Part shown: in pieces, positions 11,867 to 22,339 of the stretch
Position numbering within the stretch: position 1 is the stretch's first letter
How the letters are laid out: each line of letters starts with the position of its first letter
Source of the DNA: Buxus sempervirens
Lineage: Eukaryota; Streptophyta; Magnoliopsida; Buxales; Buxaceae
DNA length: 64,000 bases
Reading direction: 5' to 3'
Assembly (NCBI GenBank): GCA_947561395.2
Contig: OX387187.1
Location: 7,508,976 to 7,572,975 of the forward strand
Notes under the pieces: generated by a model
What the model was told of the DNA's origin: nothing
The model's input: only the letters and a program-made list of their open reading frames with translations
Databases searched by the model: none
Translations under genes and position numbers: made by a program

Positions 11867-14800
11867 CTATAGTCCTGCATGATCCTGTGGATCAAATACA
11901 CGGTTGTGGCAAGATGAGTCACAAGGGTATGGACAATCTATCTTTTGGAAGGGACTGCGATCAAGATACCAGTCTCCAACTGCCTTTGAAATTGGCTGCA
12001 ATAATCATCATTCGTCAATCAGATTAGAATTCTGAAAAAACACCAAGTAAAGAGGATAAATGGCAGTCAGAAAACAGAGGGAATTAGAAAGAGGTTGAGT
12101 TTCCTACTATGTTATTCAGAACAGGTGAATCAGCTGCTAGCCACGCCTCCTGCATTTCAGACTGGCAATGTGCATAACAAGAGTCTATAAACATGCCTCT
12201 TGCTGAAGAGCTTCCTAGTACTCTTAATGCACTTAGAAACTCCATCCTGAAACCTGTAAACATACCCTATTAATCCATTGAAATATGAACAGAAAATTCA
12301 TTTGGTGCTGTTGTAAGTCACCAAACGCAAGACACTTTCAGCCGTTGGGTAACTAAAACACATAATCACTCATTTTTTCCTTTTTTCTATTCTCCATTTT
12401 TTCTTGGTATTAACCAAATTAAATCAGTCCTTAGTGACTGGTTAGGAAAGCCATTCTCAATGGGTTTGTTTATGGATAGCAATAGCATTAGAGGAGAACT
12501 AAAACAGAAGCATAACTGAATTTCTAAATTGAGGGGTTGACATGGTTTCAGAATAAGGCCATAGTAATGACCTTGCATGGTACCAAGCTGACTTGATGAA
12601 CATTTCTTTATATCAAGCTTGCAAGAGTGCCAGAGACCATGGGGATCAGCAACCCCCGGGGCCAAAATGTTCTTTATCTGTATAAACACATGAACTCCAA
12701 ATTAGCAAAGTAAATGATATTCCATCACTGAACTGAGTAAAAAATATCATAAAAGTTCTCTATACGGTATTTATGACTCAAAATTGGAAAACTAATCCCT
12801 AAAAAGGGAAGCAGCGTGCAACTATTACAATACGCTGTCTTCTACAAATTAACTTCAAAAAAGTTACTAATTCAATCTGAAAAAGGATCCAGAAAAAATG
12901 GTTTGTTAATCTTGTGTTTTAGGATCAAAAGGGAACAAGTTTAGAAGCAAGTGGTTTGTAACTGTTCGGTACGGTTGAGAATCAGACCATTTCAAAATGT
13001 AGTTAATGGGGTCAAACTCTGTGGTTGAGCTTACTTAGGGAGAAACCATTGACTCAAATGGAAATCAAATACACTCACAATACAGAACATGCTGGACTCT
13101 CATCAGTTGATTTAATTGGGGTTTACCATGGAACTGTTTAATTTTTTGGATTGTTATCCTAGTCTGAAACCTTCATATAAAAATAATCATCAATTATAGT
13201 CATTTAGCTTGGACATTGCTTACCTGCCATGAATCATAAGCCGCATTTAGTATAAAAAGTGGTGTATGTATTTGTTGTGCCATGTTTTGTGGGAAGAAGC
13301 ACTGCAGTTTGTGTACAGAGAAGATGGATTTTGAAAGAACAAAATAAAGTAAAGTGAGACCAAAATGAAATTGGAAAACCGAGAATTATTTACCAAACTT
13401 GGGTTCATTTTCAAAGTACACGATGATGGGAGATTCTTTGCTGATCCCTGTACAAGATTTTGAGAAATGATCACACTGGTTTCATCCGGATCAAGCACTA
13501 TCATAAACTCAAAACAAGAGAAGAAGGTTTATACCATCTCAATATAAGAATTATTATAGGTCATTTTGAGTTAGAAAAGCAGATGAGATAATATTTTATT
13601 CCAATCTCAATATAAGCATAACTATAGGTCATTTTGAGTTAGCAAAGCTGATGAGATAGTATCTTCATTCCAAGGTTGAAGATATTACATGTATTGTCAT
13701 CACATCTTTATAGAAGGCTTCAATATGTTCTGCTCCAGACACATCCTTCCTGTCATGTGGCATCTTTGTGTTAGTTGGAGTGAAATTTTCCCTCAAAAGG
13801 GCAAAAAGTTTTCATACATATTTTCCCTTTAGGGCGGGGGTTTTTTATTCTTTATAAATTTTATTTACCAAAAAAAAAAAAAAAAAAAAAACAAAAACAA
13901 AACAAAATTGTCAATTAGAAATACTATTGCTCAAATTTTTCCTTATTCCAAAGGTGAAAGTTTGCACTGAAATCAAAATTGTAAGCCATGCATACCAAAT
14001 AGCAAAACTTCAACATTCACACAAGGATGTCATATAAAGGGTATATTTTATTTTGAGCTTACACATTGATAAAATAACCAGCATCTGCAAGACACTTTAC
14101 TTTGGCACCCACAGGTAGCAGAGAATGGAAGCTATCACAGTGCAGAATAGATGTCAATCCTCCAGCTGAGCAGCCAGAAAGAAGAGCCTACGACCAAATC
14201 ATTCAAGTTATTACAAGCGCAAAATTTAACACACACACAGGCAGAGACCAATAGATATCAAGAAAGTCTCATACATGTTCAGCATTTCTGATCCCTTTTG
14301 CCAATAGATCCTCAATGACAGCAAGCCATATCCTGGCTCCTCTGAAGTGGAGATTTGTCACCTGCTCATATTAACAGGTATTCTAGACTAAAACATAGAA
14401 AATTTTAATACTCACTTTGTCATTTAATTTGTGAAAATTCTACTTCAGTTTTGATCAAAGAGAAAAAAAAAAAAGGGCTCACAGGATTCACAGCCTCTAC
14501 ATCTCCAGTAAATGATGCTCCATCACAGTATCGAACCTTGATCCTGTTCCAGTTGTAGAAGTCTGGATATTGAAGTCCCATTTGCATCATTGTGCAAGAA
14601 CAAAATATCAGGTAATTGCATCATCGATACCGAAAATTCAAATCCAAGATCAAATGTTAGAATAATAGAATATGTTCCTACATGGGTTAAATTTTTCATT
14701 GTTACTCAGGATCCTAGAGAAGAAAACTTGCTTGACCATATGCTTTGAGGAACCCAACCGGGTGTTTTTACGATTGAGGCAAGCAGTGATGTTATTGCAC

Positions 14801-15350
14801 CATCCTCCACCCTGGAAGAAGAAAAACAGAACTATCAAGAACAGGGATAATTTCACTCAAGCAACATCTTCCAGCTATAACCACTGTCTTGATCCTATGA
14901 TTCCTTTATTTATTGATCTAAATAAACAGATATGAAGCATAAGTACAGAACTGTAATACCTGTGAGGGGCCTAGGATATGGTTTGGTAGATCAAAACTTT
15001 AAAAATTAGCCTGTACAAGTACTTAACTTTTGGATCATGTGAACTGACCTCAATGTGAACCAACCAATTGTTAATCCCAGAGCCAAATCCTTTGTCGAAA
15101 TGGTATGCTGGAGGGCTCCCATCTAAGCAAACTGTACAATATGTCAAATATTGAAGACCTCCATTGTTGGAAGGAAGAGAAAAGGGAAGAAAAAAAAATG
15201 TACAATTCAGATGTACAAGTTGTTCTTACCTGCTCCCTTTGCTACAGCATTTGTGACATAAGTAATTCCTACAGTTAAACCTTCGGTTTTCAACGCGATC
15301 AGTAGGCATATCAGAAGATTTAGCCATGAGCATAATCTTTGATTAACCAT
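11867..15350 (-). CDS. PAE: Pectin acetylesterase (CE13, Notum-like), 12 exons
   Basis: This gene removes acetyl groups from homogalacturonan in the cell wall. Coding exons on the minus strand are 15350-15230, 15131-15049, 14811-14682, 14562-14483, 14361-14275, 14187-14063, 13749-13689, 13447-13394, 13301-13224, 12677-12572, 12253-12108 and 11995-11867. All introns are GT-AG and the phases join to 1200 nt, 399 residues plus stop, normal for the family (about 390-400). The start is the first ATG after a 5'UTR acceptor and opens a hydrophobic signal peptide ([13 protein letters not shown]). Family marks: [24 protein letters not shown] (69-73), [17 protein letters not shown], and the expected Ser174 (GCSAGG), Asp270 (NAAYDSWQ), His337 (CYAHCQ) triad. 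It ends with the Cys-rich [12 protein letters not shown]. No stop or frameshift is seen, so it looks functional. Which Arabidopsis paralogue it matches cannot be told by eye. Confidence 0.95.
13536..13670. repeat. 68-bp tandem duplication in PAE intron
   Basis: The unit starting ATCTCAATATAAG and containing AGGTCATTTTGAGTTAG occurs twice with a 68-bp period, between the exons at 13394-13447 and 13689-13749. The copies differ at a few bases. It does not touch a splice site. Confidence 0.85.
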
Positions 15351-16006
15351 TCTGTGGAATTTAATCAATTAGTCAACAGAGTGAATACGACTGAAAAAAG
15401 TGATTGGGTTTTCAAATTATCAAATAATGTAATATTGATCTATTGGAGGATGCAAGAAGATGGAATCATTGCATTAAAATGGAATAAAGGAAAGGAAAGC
15501 AAAATATCCAATTCTATTTTATCTCCCACGTCCTCCATTGAAACCTTACATTTGAAAAATGAGAAAAGAAAAAAAAAATCCTTCAAATTGAACAACAAGA
15601 ATGATGTTTATAGGAAAAGAAATTCCTCTCTCAAATTCTCCATTTCTAGTATGAGCCCATAACAACTTGATTTCCATTTCTTTAAATACAGATCGAACCA
15701 TATAATCCAATTTCATGATTTTTCTCACTAAGCTAAATCTCAACCCTACCCAACTCAAAACCTCCAAAATGATACCTTCAGCTATTAAGGAAATGAGGGA
15801 AAGAAAAAAAACGAAGGAAAAGGATAAGTTCCTTTCTAATCTGTTATTATGAACTTATTCTGCATTTCCTTCCTCCTGTAAACATCATCATTATAATAAA
15901 CCTCCTATATGCTGAAAGTTATTTATAAATAAAAAGAAAAATATCCAATAATCAAAAATATATATAGAAGGCCATTTTTCCTCATATCAATGATAATAAT
16001 TCGTAC
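15351..16006 (-). other. 5'UTR intron of PAE
   Basis: Immediately upstream of the start codon, the minus strand reads AAATTCCACAG/A then ATG, a good acceptor. Upstream donors are CAG/GTACGA (intron from 16006) or GCG/GTAAGATC (intron from 16059). Leader introns near the start codon are common in plant genes. Which donor is used cannot be told from sequence. Confidence 0.55.
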
Positions 16007-16061
16007 CTGAACCAAGTGCTAAAGTGGGATTTTCAAGGGGATCAGCAACAAGATCTTACCG

Positions 16062-16193
16062 CTAGAATTGAAACTTAACACATGACCCAGCAGTGGCTTC
16101 AGTACTGGCAGAACCAAAAACAAACAATCCCAGATACACTAAAACATTATAACAATAAAAGAAATATAGTATAGGAAGAAGAGAAACTCTCAT
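16062..16193 (-). CDS. Possible uORF in PAE leader, 43 codons
   Basis: In the presumed first leader exon, an ATG at 16193 opens a 43-residue frame ending in TAG at 16062. The peptide is strongly hydrophobic at first (VSLLPILYFFYCYNVLVYLG), then polar. It lies wholly upstream of the GTAAGATC donor, so it would be retained in that spliced leader and could lower translation of the main frame. Its reality depends on the transcription start, which is not known. It may be chance. Confidence 0.3.
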   Translation of the reverse strand: MRVSLLPILYFFYCYNVLVYLGLFVFGSASTEATAGSCVKFQF

Positions 16194-16199
16194 GTAATG

Positions 16200-16245
16200 G
16201 TGATGTTCATTATACAGCACCATTGGCTTCGACCTTTAAATACCG
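16200..16245 (-). promoter_or_regulatory. Candidate PAE core promoter (TATA-like)
   Basis: The minus strand has TATTTAAA at 16242-16235, placed so that transcription would start near 16205, just before the leader described above. A (GA)n-rich tract at 16344-16368 lies a further 100 bp upstream, a common promoter-proximal feature in plants. This is position-based inference only. Confidence 0.3.
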
Positions 16246-16369
16246 AAAAAGAAGGTAATTACTTTCTGCTAATTGATAGGGAGCGCTGAAAAACACAAAA
16301 AGCCACAACCAATTTTATTGTTTTGCTCGTCTGAAATTAATGGGGAGAGAGAGGGAGAGAGAGAGAGGA

Positions 16370-17339
16370 TTGTAGTTTATGAGTGGTTCTGCATGGGAAT
16401 TGAAATATCTCTAATAAGTAATAACTGACAGTGACTTAAAACGATTGACCCGTTTTTCATGTGCTTCTTTGAGATATGGGACCCAGGAAAGCTGGTGCAA
16501 CCCCACATTGCTGTTAATATTTTGTCGGCTTAGCTTTAGATTTCCTTCTGTAAACGCATATAAGGATAGGCTTGTTTGTTGGTCGTTCTCAACTTCTCAT
16601 ATATATTGATCCAGATTCATCAAACCCCAGCCTTCTAACGATTGATTAATGCATCAATTAATGTCAAATCCTTCATCCTAAATTAATTGTGTTGGCAATA
16701 TGAATCATGCATGTTACCTCATACTAATTTATCAAAAATCATATCTTCAATGAAACTATAGGTATTCATATGTATTATAGCTAATTTCATTGCCTTCTTG
16801 GATCGTTCACGGATATTATCTTATCTTATATGGAAAAAGGAAAATCAGGAGGTTTGATTTGCCAGGATAGCCAACACAAAACCATATATATCATTTACTA
16901 TCGTTTGTCTATAAGATGGTGACCCACAGCCTTTAAAGAAATTTTGAAAAAAAAAATTATTATGCGTAAAACACATCTCATGGATAATCCGAGAAAATGC
17001 GTCGGAGTCAAGGGATATGCCAAAGTCCCTGAACAAATTCTCCAGTAACCAAAGCAGCCAAGAATACAGCTTTCAAGAAGGATTGATATCATTTATTGTA
17101 GAGCCCATAGATCCAAACATTGCCTGGCATATAGGGTTTATAATTTAAGATTATGTGAAAATTTAGGCACAATTAGAGGGGTGAGCTAAAATGATTTAAG
17201 TGAGCTTTTTTGGGGTCTTTCACCCAAAATAAGAAAAGCTTTAAATTTATTCCAAGTGAGGTTTTTGGGAAATATCTAAACTACCCACCCATTACTTCCC
17301 ACATTGCCCTTCTTATGGATCATTTACTGGGCATATAGA
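16370..17339. other. Unassigned intergenic DNA
   Basis: Short overlapping minus-strand open frames at 16845-17092 have no recognisable motif. No repeat ends are seen. Confidence 0.4.
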
Positions 17340-17900
17340 ATTTCTTGTTGCCGCAAAGGGAGATTGATTTTCCGATTCAACTCCAGCTTGGTACGCATTT
17401 GTAACAAAACCAATCCAGTGAAATATTGTCCACTTTCGGCCTAAGCCTACACGGTTTTGTCCTCAAAAGGCGCATCGCTAGTTAGGGTGTTCTCTCTAAC
17501 TCTTATACCTTACCGGGCATTTATAGCAATGAAAATTTTCTCTATCCTAATTAACCACTTCTCAGCCTCCATAGGATCAGGTAAACCTTGGAAGCTAGGA
17601 GGAGACATCTTCCTAAATTGCTCTAACTTAGAAAAAGAAGACTGTCCCTACCCATGGAATCTCTGTTGTACCCCGATATTCTGATTTTGCCTTTGTCTCT
17701 CCTCAGTCTCTTTGTTCAAAAGAGTAGACACCAATCCCAGGGCTCTCAAGACCTACCCAAATTGTTCATCCATATTCAGGGCTTCAGTAGCTGGAGCAGC
17801 TGAAGCCTCAGCATAAATACCTTCCTAATTGCGACGTCTAGCAAACAAGATATGAATTTAAGTTAGGAATCACTCACCTATGAAAATTAAACGTTCTATC
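17340..17900 (-). mobile_element. Ty3/gypsy gag fossil (N-terminal capsid part)
   Basis: On the minus strand the order is an upstream region with FGQVLRALGL-like and ETEERQRQNQN sequence, then EQFRKMSPPSFQGLPDPM, EAEKWLIRIEKIFIAI and later FHWIGFVTNAYQAG-like sequence. The PPSF-GLPDPMEAEKWL block is the classic start of the chromovirus gag capsid domain. It is a broken fossil with several interruptions. No LTR belonging to it could be identified. A 75-codon plus-strand open frame over it is only its shadow. Confidence 0.68.
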
Positions 17901-18722
17901 TAACGAAACACACATCCTATAACCAACCTAAGGTTTAATGAACATTAACATGACACCGATTCTTAATTATTTTAAAAAAGTAATACTAAAAACCAATTAT
18001 CAAGATTTGGCTGATTCAATCTGAATTATGTTAGAAAAGTACCACTAAAAACCAATTGTCCCTATTTTGTATTTGAGCCAGCAATAGTACTTGTTTGTGG
18101 CAGCAAAATGTGATTACAACTGAAGATATAAGAAGGCTAAGACTTCCGGCATATTTGGTGAACTTCAGATGCTGAACTTCTCTACAACACTGCTCCGTTT
18201 TCAATCGTAGCTTATCATAGTTTCTGTTCAAGTATTTAAACATTTCTGAATGTAAATATCGCTGCTGAATTTCACGGGTCTGCCACTGGGCACACCCTGA
18301 AAAGTCCTGTTACCGAATACATTTAGCGGCGGTTTACTGACCACCGCTATATTGGAAAAAAAAATTATGGATAACCCCGGCCCCATGTTCTGCCTCTACC
18401 CCACGTACAGCTGCCCCTACCTATCGCTCTCTCTTACACCACACGCCCCTCCCTTATAGTCCAATTAAGGAAATAAAAAGGAAAGCAAGAAGGAAAGATA
18501 CACTTATCCAATTCCTCGATCCTTTCAGGACTAGAGAGTTAGAGACCAGTATAAGTAATCAGTTGAACTGCACATTATGGATTGACATTCTAATTAGAAA
18601 TCCTACCATTTCTCTATATCTAGAATCCCAAGAACGACACAAAGGATGGATTGACCAAAAGATTGTGCCTTCACCAAATACTTTCAGTCCAGAAAATTTA
18701 TACACAAAGGGAGGCAGACTAT
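17901..18722. other. Unassigned DNA with TAGCGGCGG motif
   Basis: No gene is recognised. At about 18323-18352 the sequence ATTTAGCGGCGGTTTACTG followed by ACCACCGCTATA resembles the GCGGCGG-type subterminal repeats of CACTA transposons, so a piece of such an element may lie here too. Confidence 0.35.
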
Positions 18723-19085
18723 CACTACAAAAAAGGGCTCTTTTAGTAGTGGGCTAAGACCGTCGCTAAATCCAAAAAACCCACTGCTAAATCCCTAACC
18801 CAGCGGCGCCTATCTACCGTTGATTGGTTTGTCGTTGAATCTTTCAACGGCGGTCGCACTTGCCGCTAAAGCCCATCAATTTTTTTTTTTCAATATCCCC
18901 CCTCAATTTCTTGCCATTTTTTTCAATTTAAAAAAAAAACCCCCTTGCGCATTGGATTGGGGCGCAATCCCTCCCTATCCTCCATCAATTTTATTTTTAA
19001 AACACCCCCACACCGCAACACGCGCCCGCCCGCCCGCCCCCCGCCCCCCACACCCCCCCCCCCCCCCCCCCCCCCACCCCCAAAA
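18723..19085 (+). mobile_element. CACTA (En/Spm-like) transposon terminus
   Basis: Starts CACTACAAAAAAGGGCTC, a typical CACTA terminal sequence. It is followed by subterminal GCGGCG/CGCTAAA-type units (ACCGTCGCTAAAT, CCCACTGCTAAAT, CAGCGGCGCC, AACGGCGGTCGCAC, TTGCCGCTAAAG) in both orientations, as in known CACTA ends. The opposite terminus (ending TTGTAGTG) was not found, so the element is truncated or its far end has decayed. The segment runs into a C-rich tract at about 19021-19080. Confidence 0.6.
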
Positions 19086-19089
19086 AAAA

Positions 19090-20708
19090 TTCTTGCCATT
19101 TAGTGCTTAATGTACTTGAACTATTAAATGGTTAATATTTAATAAATAATTAATGTTTAGTAATAAATTGAGTTAGAAATCAATAATTAGTGAAAACCAT
19201 AAATTATAAATTTTCTATATAAAAGCAATCTTTAGTAAATAATTAGATCCAATAACACTTACATTGAGATTTTCAGAAGTGGTTTCTCAAGATCTTGGAC
19301 ATGCTAAGAAATTTATTAAGAAATTGATTAGATTTTCAAAATATATTAATTATGCTAAATGGGAATTTTGTTAAATTGAATTTGCAAAGTCAAAATTTGT
19401 TTCATCTGTAAATTGTGCAAGTATAGCATGTGACATTCTTATTATAGTAACTTGGTATCTGAAAGGCCTCTGGCCTGTGACATTTAAGTAACAATGACAT
19501 ATTATATCTATGGGTAGTGGACTACCGTTCACCCTAGCTACTAAGAGCCGGGGTAGTGAACCTGCATTCACCATAGACATTGATTATAGGGGTATTGAAC
19601 TCGAGTTCACCACATGCCTTGAGGTATTGTGGGTAGTGAACCTAAGTTCACCCTAGAAGTTCAGATTTTGAGATTGTTTACAACTGAGTTTAAGGAAACA
19701 GAGGTTGGCTTTTATTTTCCAGTGGGCTTGGTTGTAGAGGTGGATCCATGTCTAAGCCAAATAGTGTGTTGGAGTGACTTGTATGAGATTAATGCTCTTG
19801 TCCAGCATGTGTAGCACTGATTGCGATCAGTGAGGCTACCCTATGTGAGGGTGAGCTGCAGCAACCCGTAACAATGGTGAGGTCATTCTATGGTATGCAT
19901 GCATATATATTAAAATCTCTAACCCTGAGTAACAGTTTGACTAGATTGCTTTTGCCAACTCATGTGTGAGTGCTCCGCTTGGGAATTGACCCTAGCTAGG
20001 TCTGTTGCCCTATAAGCCATGAGGTGGCAGTTGGATGCTAGTGTTAAATCACCTAAGATACTCTAATCCACGAGTCTTACACTGACACATCATTGTGATT
20101 GATTGTGGTTTACCGACACCGTGGTTTGCATTGATTCTGATTTAATCTTCTCATTGTTTCATATGTCTCTTAATTACTTCTAGGAATTACCAAACTTTTA
20201 GATATTGTTTAAATAAAGATAAACTGCTACATTGAATTATAAACCTACATCAATTGTGTTTAATGTGCATTTGCTACTTACGGGGAATAAATTCTCATGC
20301 GTTTTTCTTTATCGGTTTTTGGTTTTCAGAAAATTCTGCAGGGCAAGTACGTGCTGGGGTCGACAAAGATAGTGACTCAGATGACTATCGTCCAGAGGAT
20401 TATTATATTCCTAGCTAGGACTGGGTTTTTCTTTTGTAGTTTTTTTATTTTTTTGGATGTGTAAATGTTGTTCATAGAGAGAGAATGTGTGAAACTTACT
20501 GAAACTGTATCTGTAGACTTATATTTTTGGATATGTATATACATGTTTAGATTTTGTCAACACATACACCCACGCTTAATTTGTTTTATTTTAGTGCACT
20601 TTGATGTTAAGTGGTTAATCAGGTTTAGGAAGTGCCAATGGGACCTTACCTGATGTCTAGGAGCTGGCATATAGCTTCAATGAACATGTCCGGTTCTGGG
20701 GCATCACA
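19090..20708 (+). mobile_element. Truncated Ty3/gypsy LTR (3' part)
   Basis: The right end, GTCCGGTTCTGGGGCATCACA, is split over 20688-20708 and matches the terminal pattern of the other chromovirus-like LTRs. Upstream it has a TTGCTACTTACGGGG block and a GATGACTATCGTCCAGAGG then ATTATTATATTCC block found near LTR ends here. The left end is missing; the LTR is probably cut by the CACTA segment. It contains a four-copy palindrome array at 19512-19656. Confidence 0.62.
19512..19656. repeat. Four-copy GTGAAC..GTTCAC palindrome array
   Basis: Units start at about 19512, 19551, 19579 and 19631. Each reads GGGTAGTGAAC, a 4-base centre, then GTTCACC(C)TAG with small changes (for example TTGAACTCGAGTTCACC in the third). 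Each unit is an inverted repeat able to form a stem of about 6-8 bp, spaced 28-52 bp. Seen directly; function unknown. Confidence 0.75.
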
Positions 20709-21299
20709 AAGCTTATTTGTTGAGTACCTTTGGCTTACTGTAGGGGTACGTTGGCCTTATTTTGGGGGGTACCCAGAGGAATATATATTTAAACTTAATA
20801 TATTAAATTGAATATGTTATATTAATTGTAATAGAGTGACATTAATATTATTATATCTAATATATGTTATATTATGTATAATTACAATGACAATTTTTGC
20901 AATAGTTTATACTGTATTATATTACAGTAACTCCACAATATGGAATGTGATGTTATATATTATTATTATATTTATATAAATGATAATATATATTTTGTTT
21001 ATATTTTTATTATTATAAAATAAATTATAATATAACTTATATTAAAATGATATAAATTATAACGTATTACACTATTCAATCCCTTGGATTTGTAGACATA
21101 TTATTATATCCTAATCATATATATATATTATAATATAGTAAACTTGGTAATATTATTATAATATTCAATGCCACTATTTGCAATATTATTATAACCAATA
21201 TAAAGAATATATTATAATAAATTATAGTAATATTATAATGTAAATATATTGCTTATATTAATATTACATATAAATCTATATATTACATAAAAATATGCC
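20709..21299. other. AT-rich non-coding DNA
   Basis: After a short GGTACGTTGG...GGGGGGTACCC stretch, the sequence is almost pure A+T to about 21290. It has no inverted terminal repeat like that of the MITE at 2679-4132, so it is not assigned to that family. Confidence 0.4.
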
Positions 21300-22339
21300 T
21301 ATGACTTCTGAAGGATGCATGATCAACGCTCGATGGATGTTCGCGATTTATGTCATGACTAACTGCTCCTTCGTGATTAGCTTTCCTAGGAACATCAAGT
21401 TTCTGTTTCATCAAGATTAGGTCTTGTGAGTAAACGGCACATGGTGATTAAGTATGCAATTGATCTCAAATTTTAACAACTAATTGCGTAGTCGTATGTA
21501 TGCAAATTCTGCACGAGCGCAAGGGTTTTTATTTGGGGGTATAAATAGAGGGTTTCGCTCCACTTCCGACTCACAATTAATCTAGGGTTTCCTAGGCATA
21601 TGTCCCCTTATTCCACTGTTCTCTTACTATCTTTCCCCTTCAAATCATGATTAATCTACGGTTTCTTAGCCATAGTTCCCCTTCTTCCATCGTTCTCTAA
21701 GTCTATATCCTCTCCAAATCACGATTAATCTAGGGTTTTGCTCCATCACGTTTGCGTTGTGTGACGTCAAGGTCACTCAGATTGTGTCGTAACCATTGGT
21801 AAGCTCTATAATTTTCATTTGTGGTTTATATTTGTCATAAATATCCTTTTGTTCCATTCAAACCCTTGTCAAAGTGATAGGAGTTGATTTTTTCCCATTG
21901 TTGTTTCTACTGAGCATTCTACTTGTGTTACTATTCTTCAATTCCAAGAAAGAGTTATTGGGGCTCTCTTTTGCCTCCTATTTTTTAATTTAATTTTTGG
22001 AATCATGCCTAGAACAAAGACTGCAAGTATGCCCCAAAAGAGGAGAAGGGCTAGGACTTCTGCACTCGTAACTCCCTCATCCTTTTCTTGCTCTCATTAC
22101 AGCCCTGATAAGATAGAGGAACCCAATCCCTCTTAGTCTATTGACCACAAGGAGCCTTCTTCACCTGATAATTCATCTTCTGGTTAGGCAACTGACCTTT
22201 GGTCTTTGAAAAATGGGTCATTAGATCATGTATAGAACCATATCATATTGTTCCCATTCTTGAATTTGTTCGTTGGTCCAGCATTCTAGATTGGAGGGAT
22301 GCTCCCAACTTCTCGACCATCGGTCAACTTTAAGCGGGA

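Noticed and set aside
13869-13890. A-run as the tail of a retroposon in the PAE gene
   Set aside because: No retroposon body or target duplication is present. It is simply a T-rich part of an intron on the coding strand.
17457-17684. 75-codon plus-strand open frame
   Set aside because: Shadow of the minus-strand gypsy gag fossil.
18820-19110. 96-codon proline-rich open frame
   Set aside because: It is the translation of the C-rich tract next to the CACTA end and has no protein features.
20770-21290. Third copy of the AT-rich MITE
   Set aside because: No matching inverted ends or TTA flanks. Only the base composition is similar.
21577-21740. CTAGGGTTT motifs as interstitial telomere repeats
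   Set aside because: They are three isolated copies within a longer ~75-bp leader unit, not tandem heptamers.
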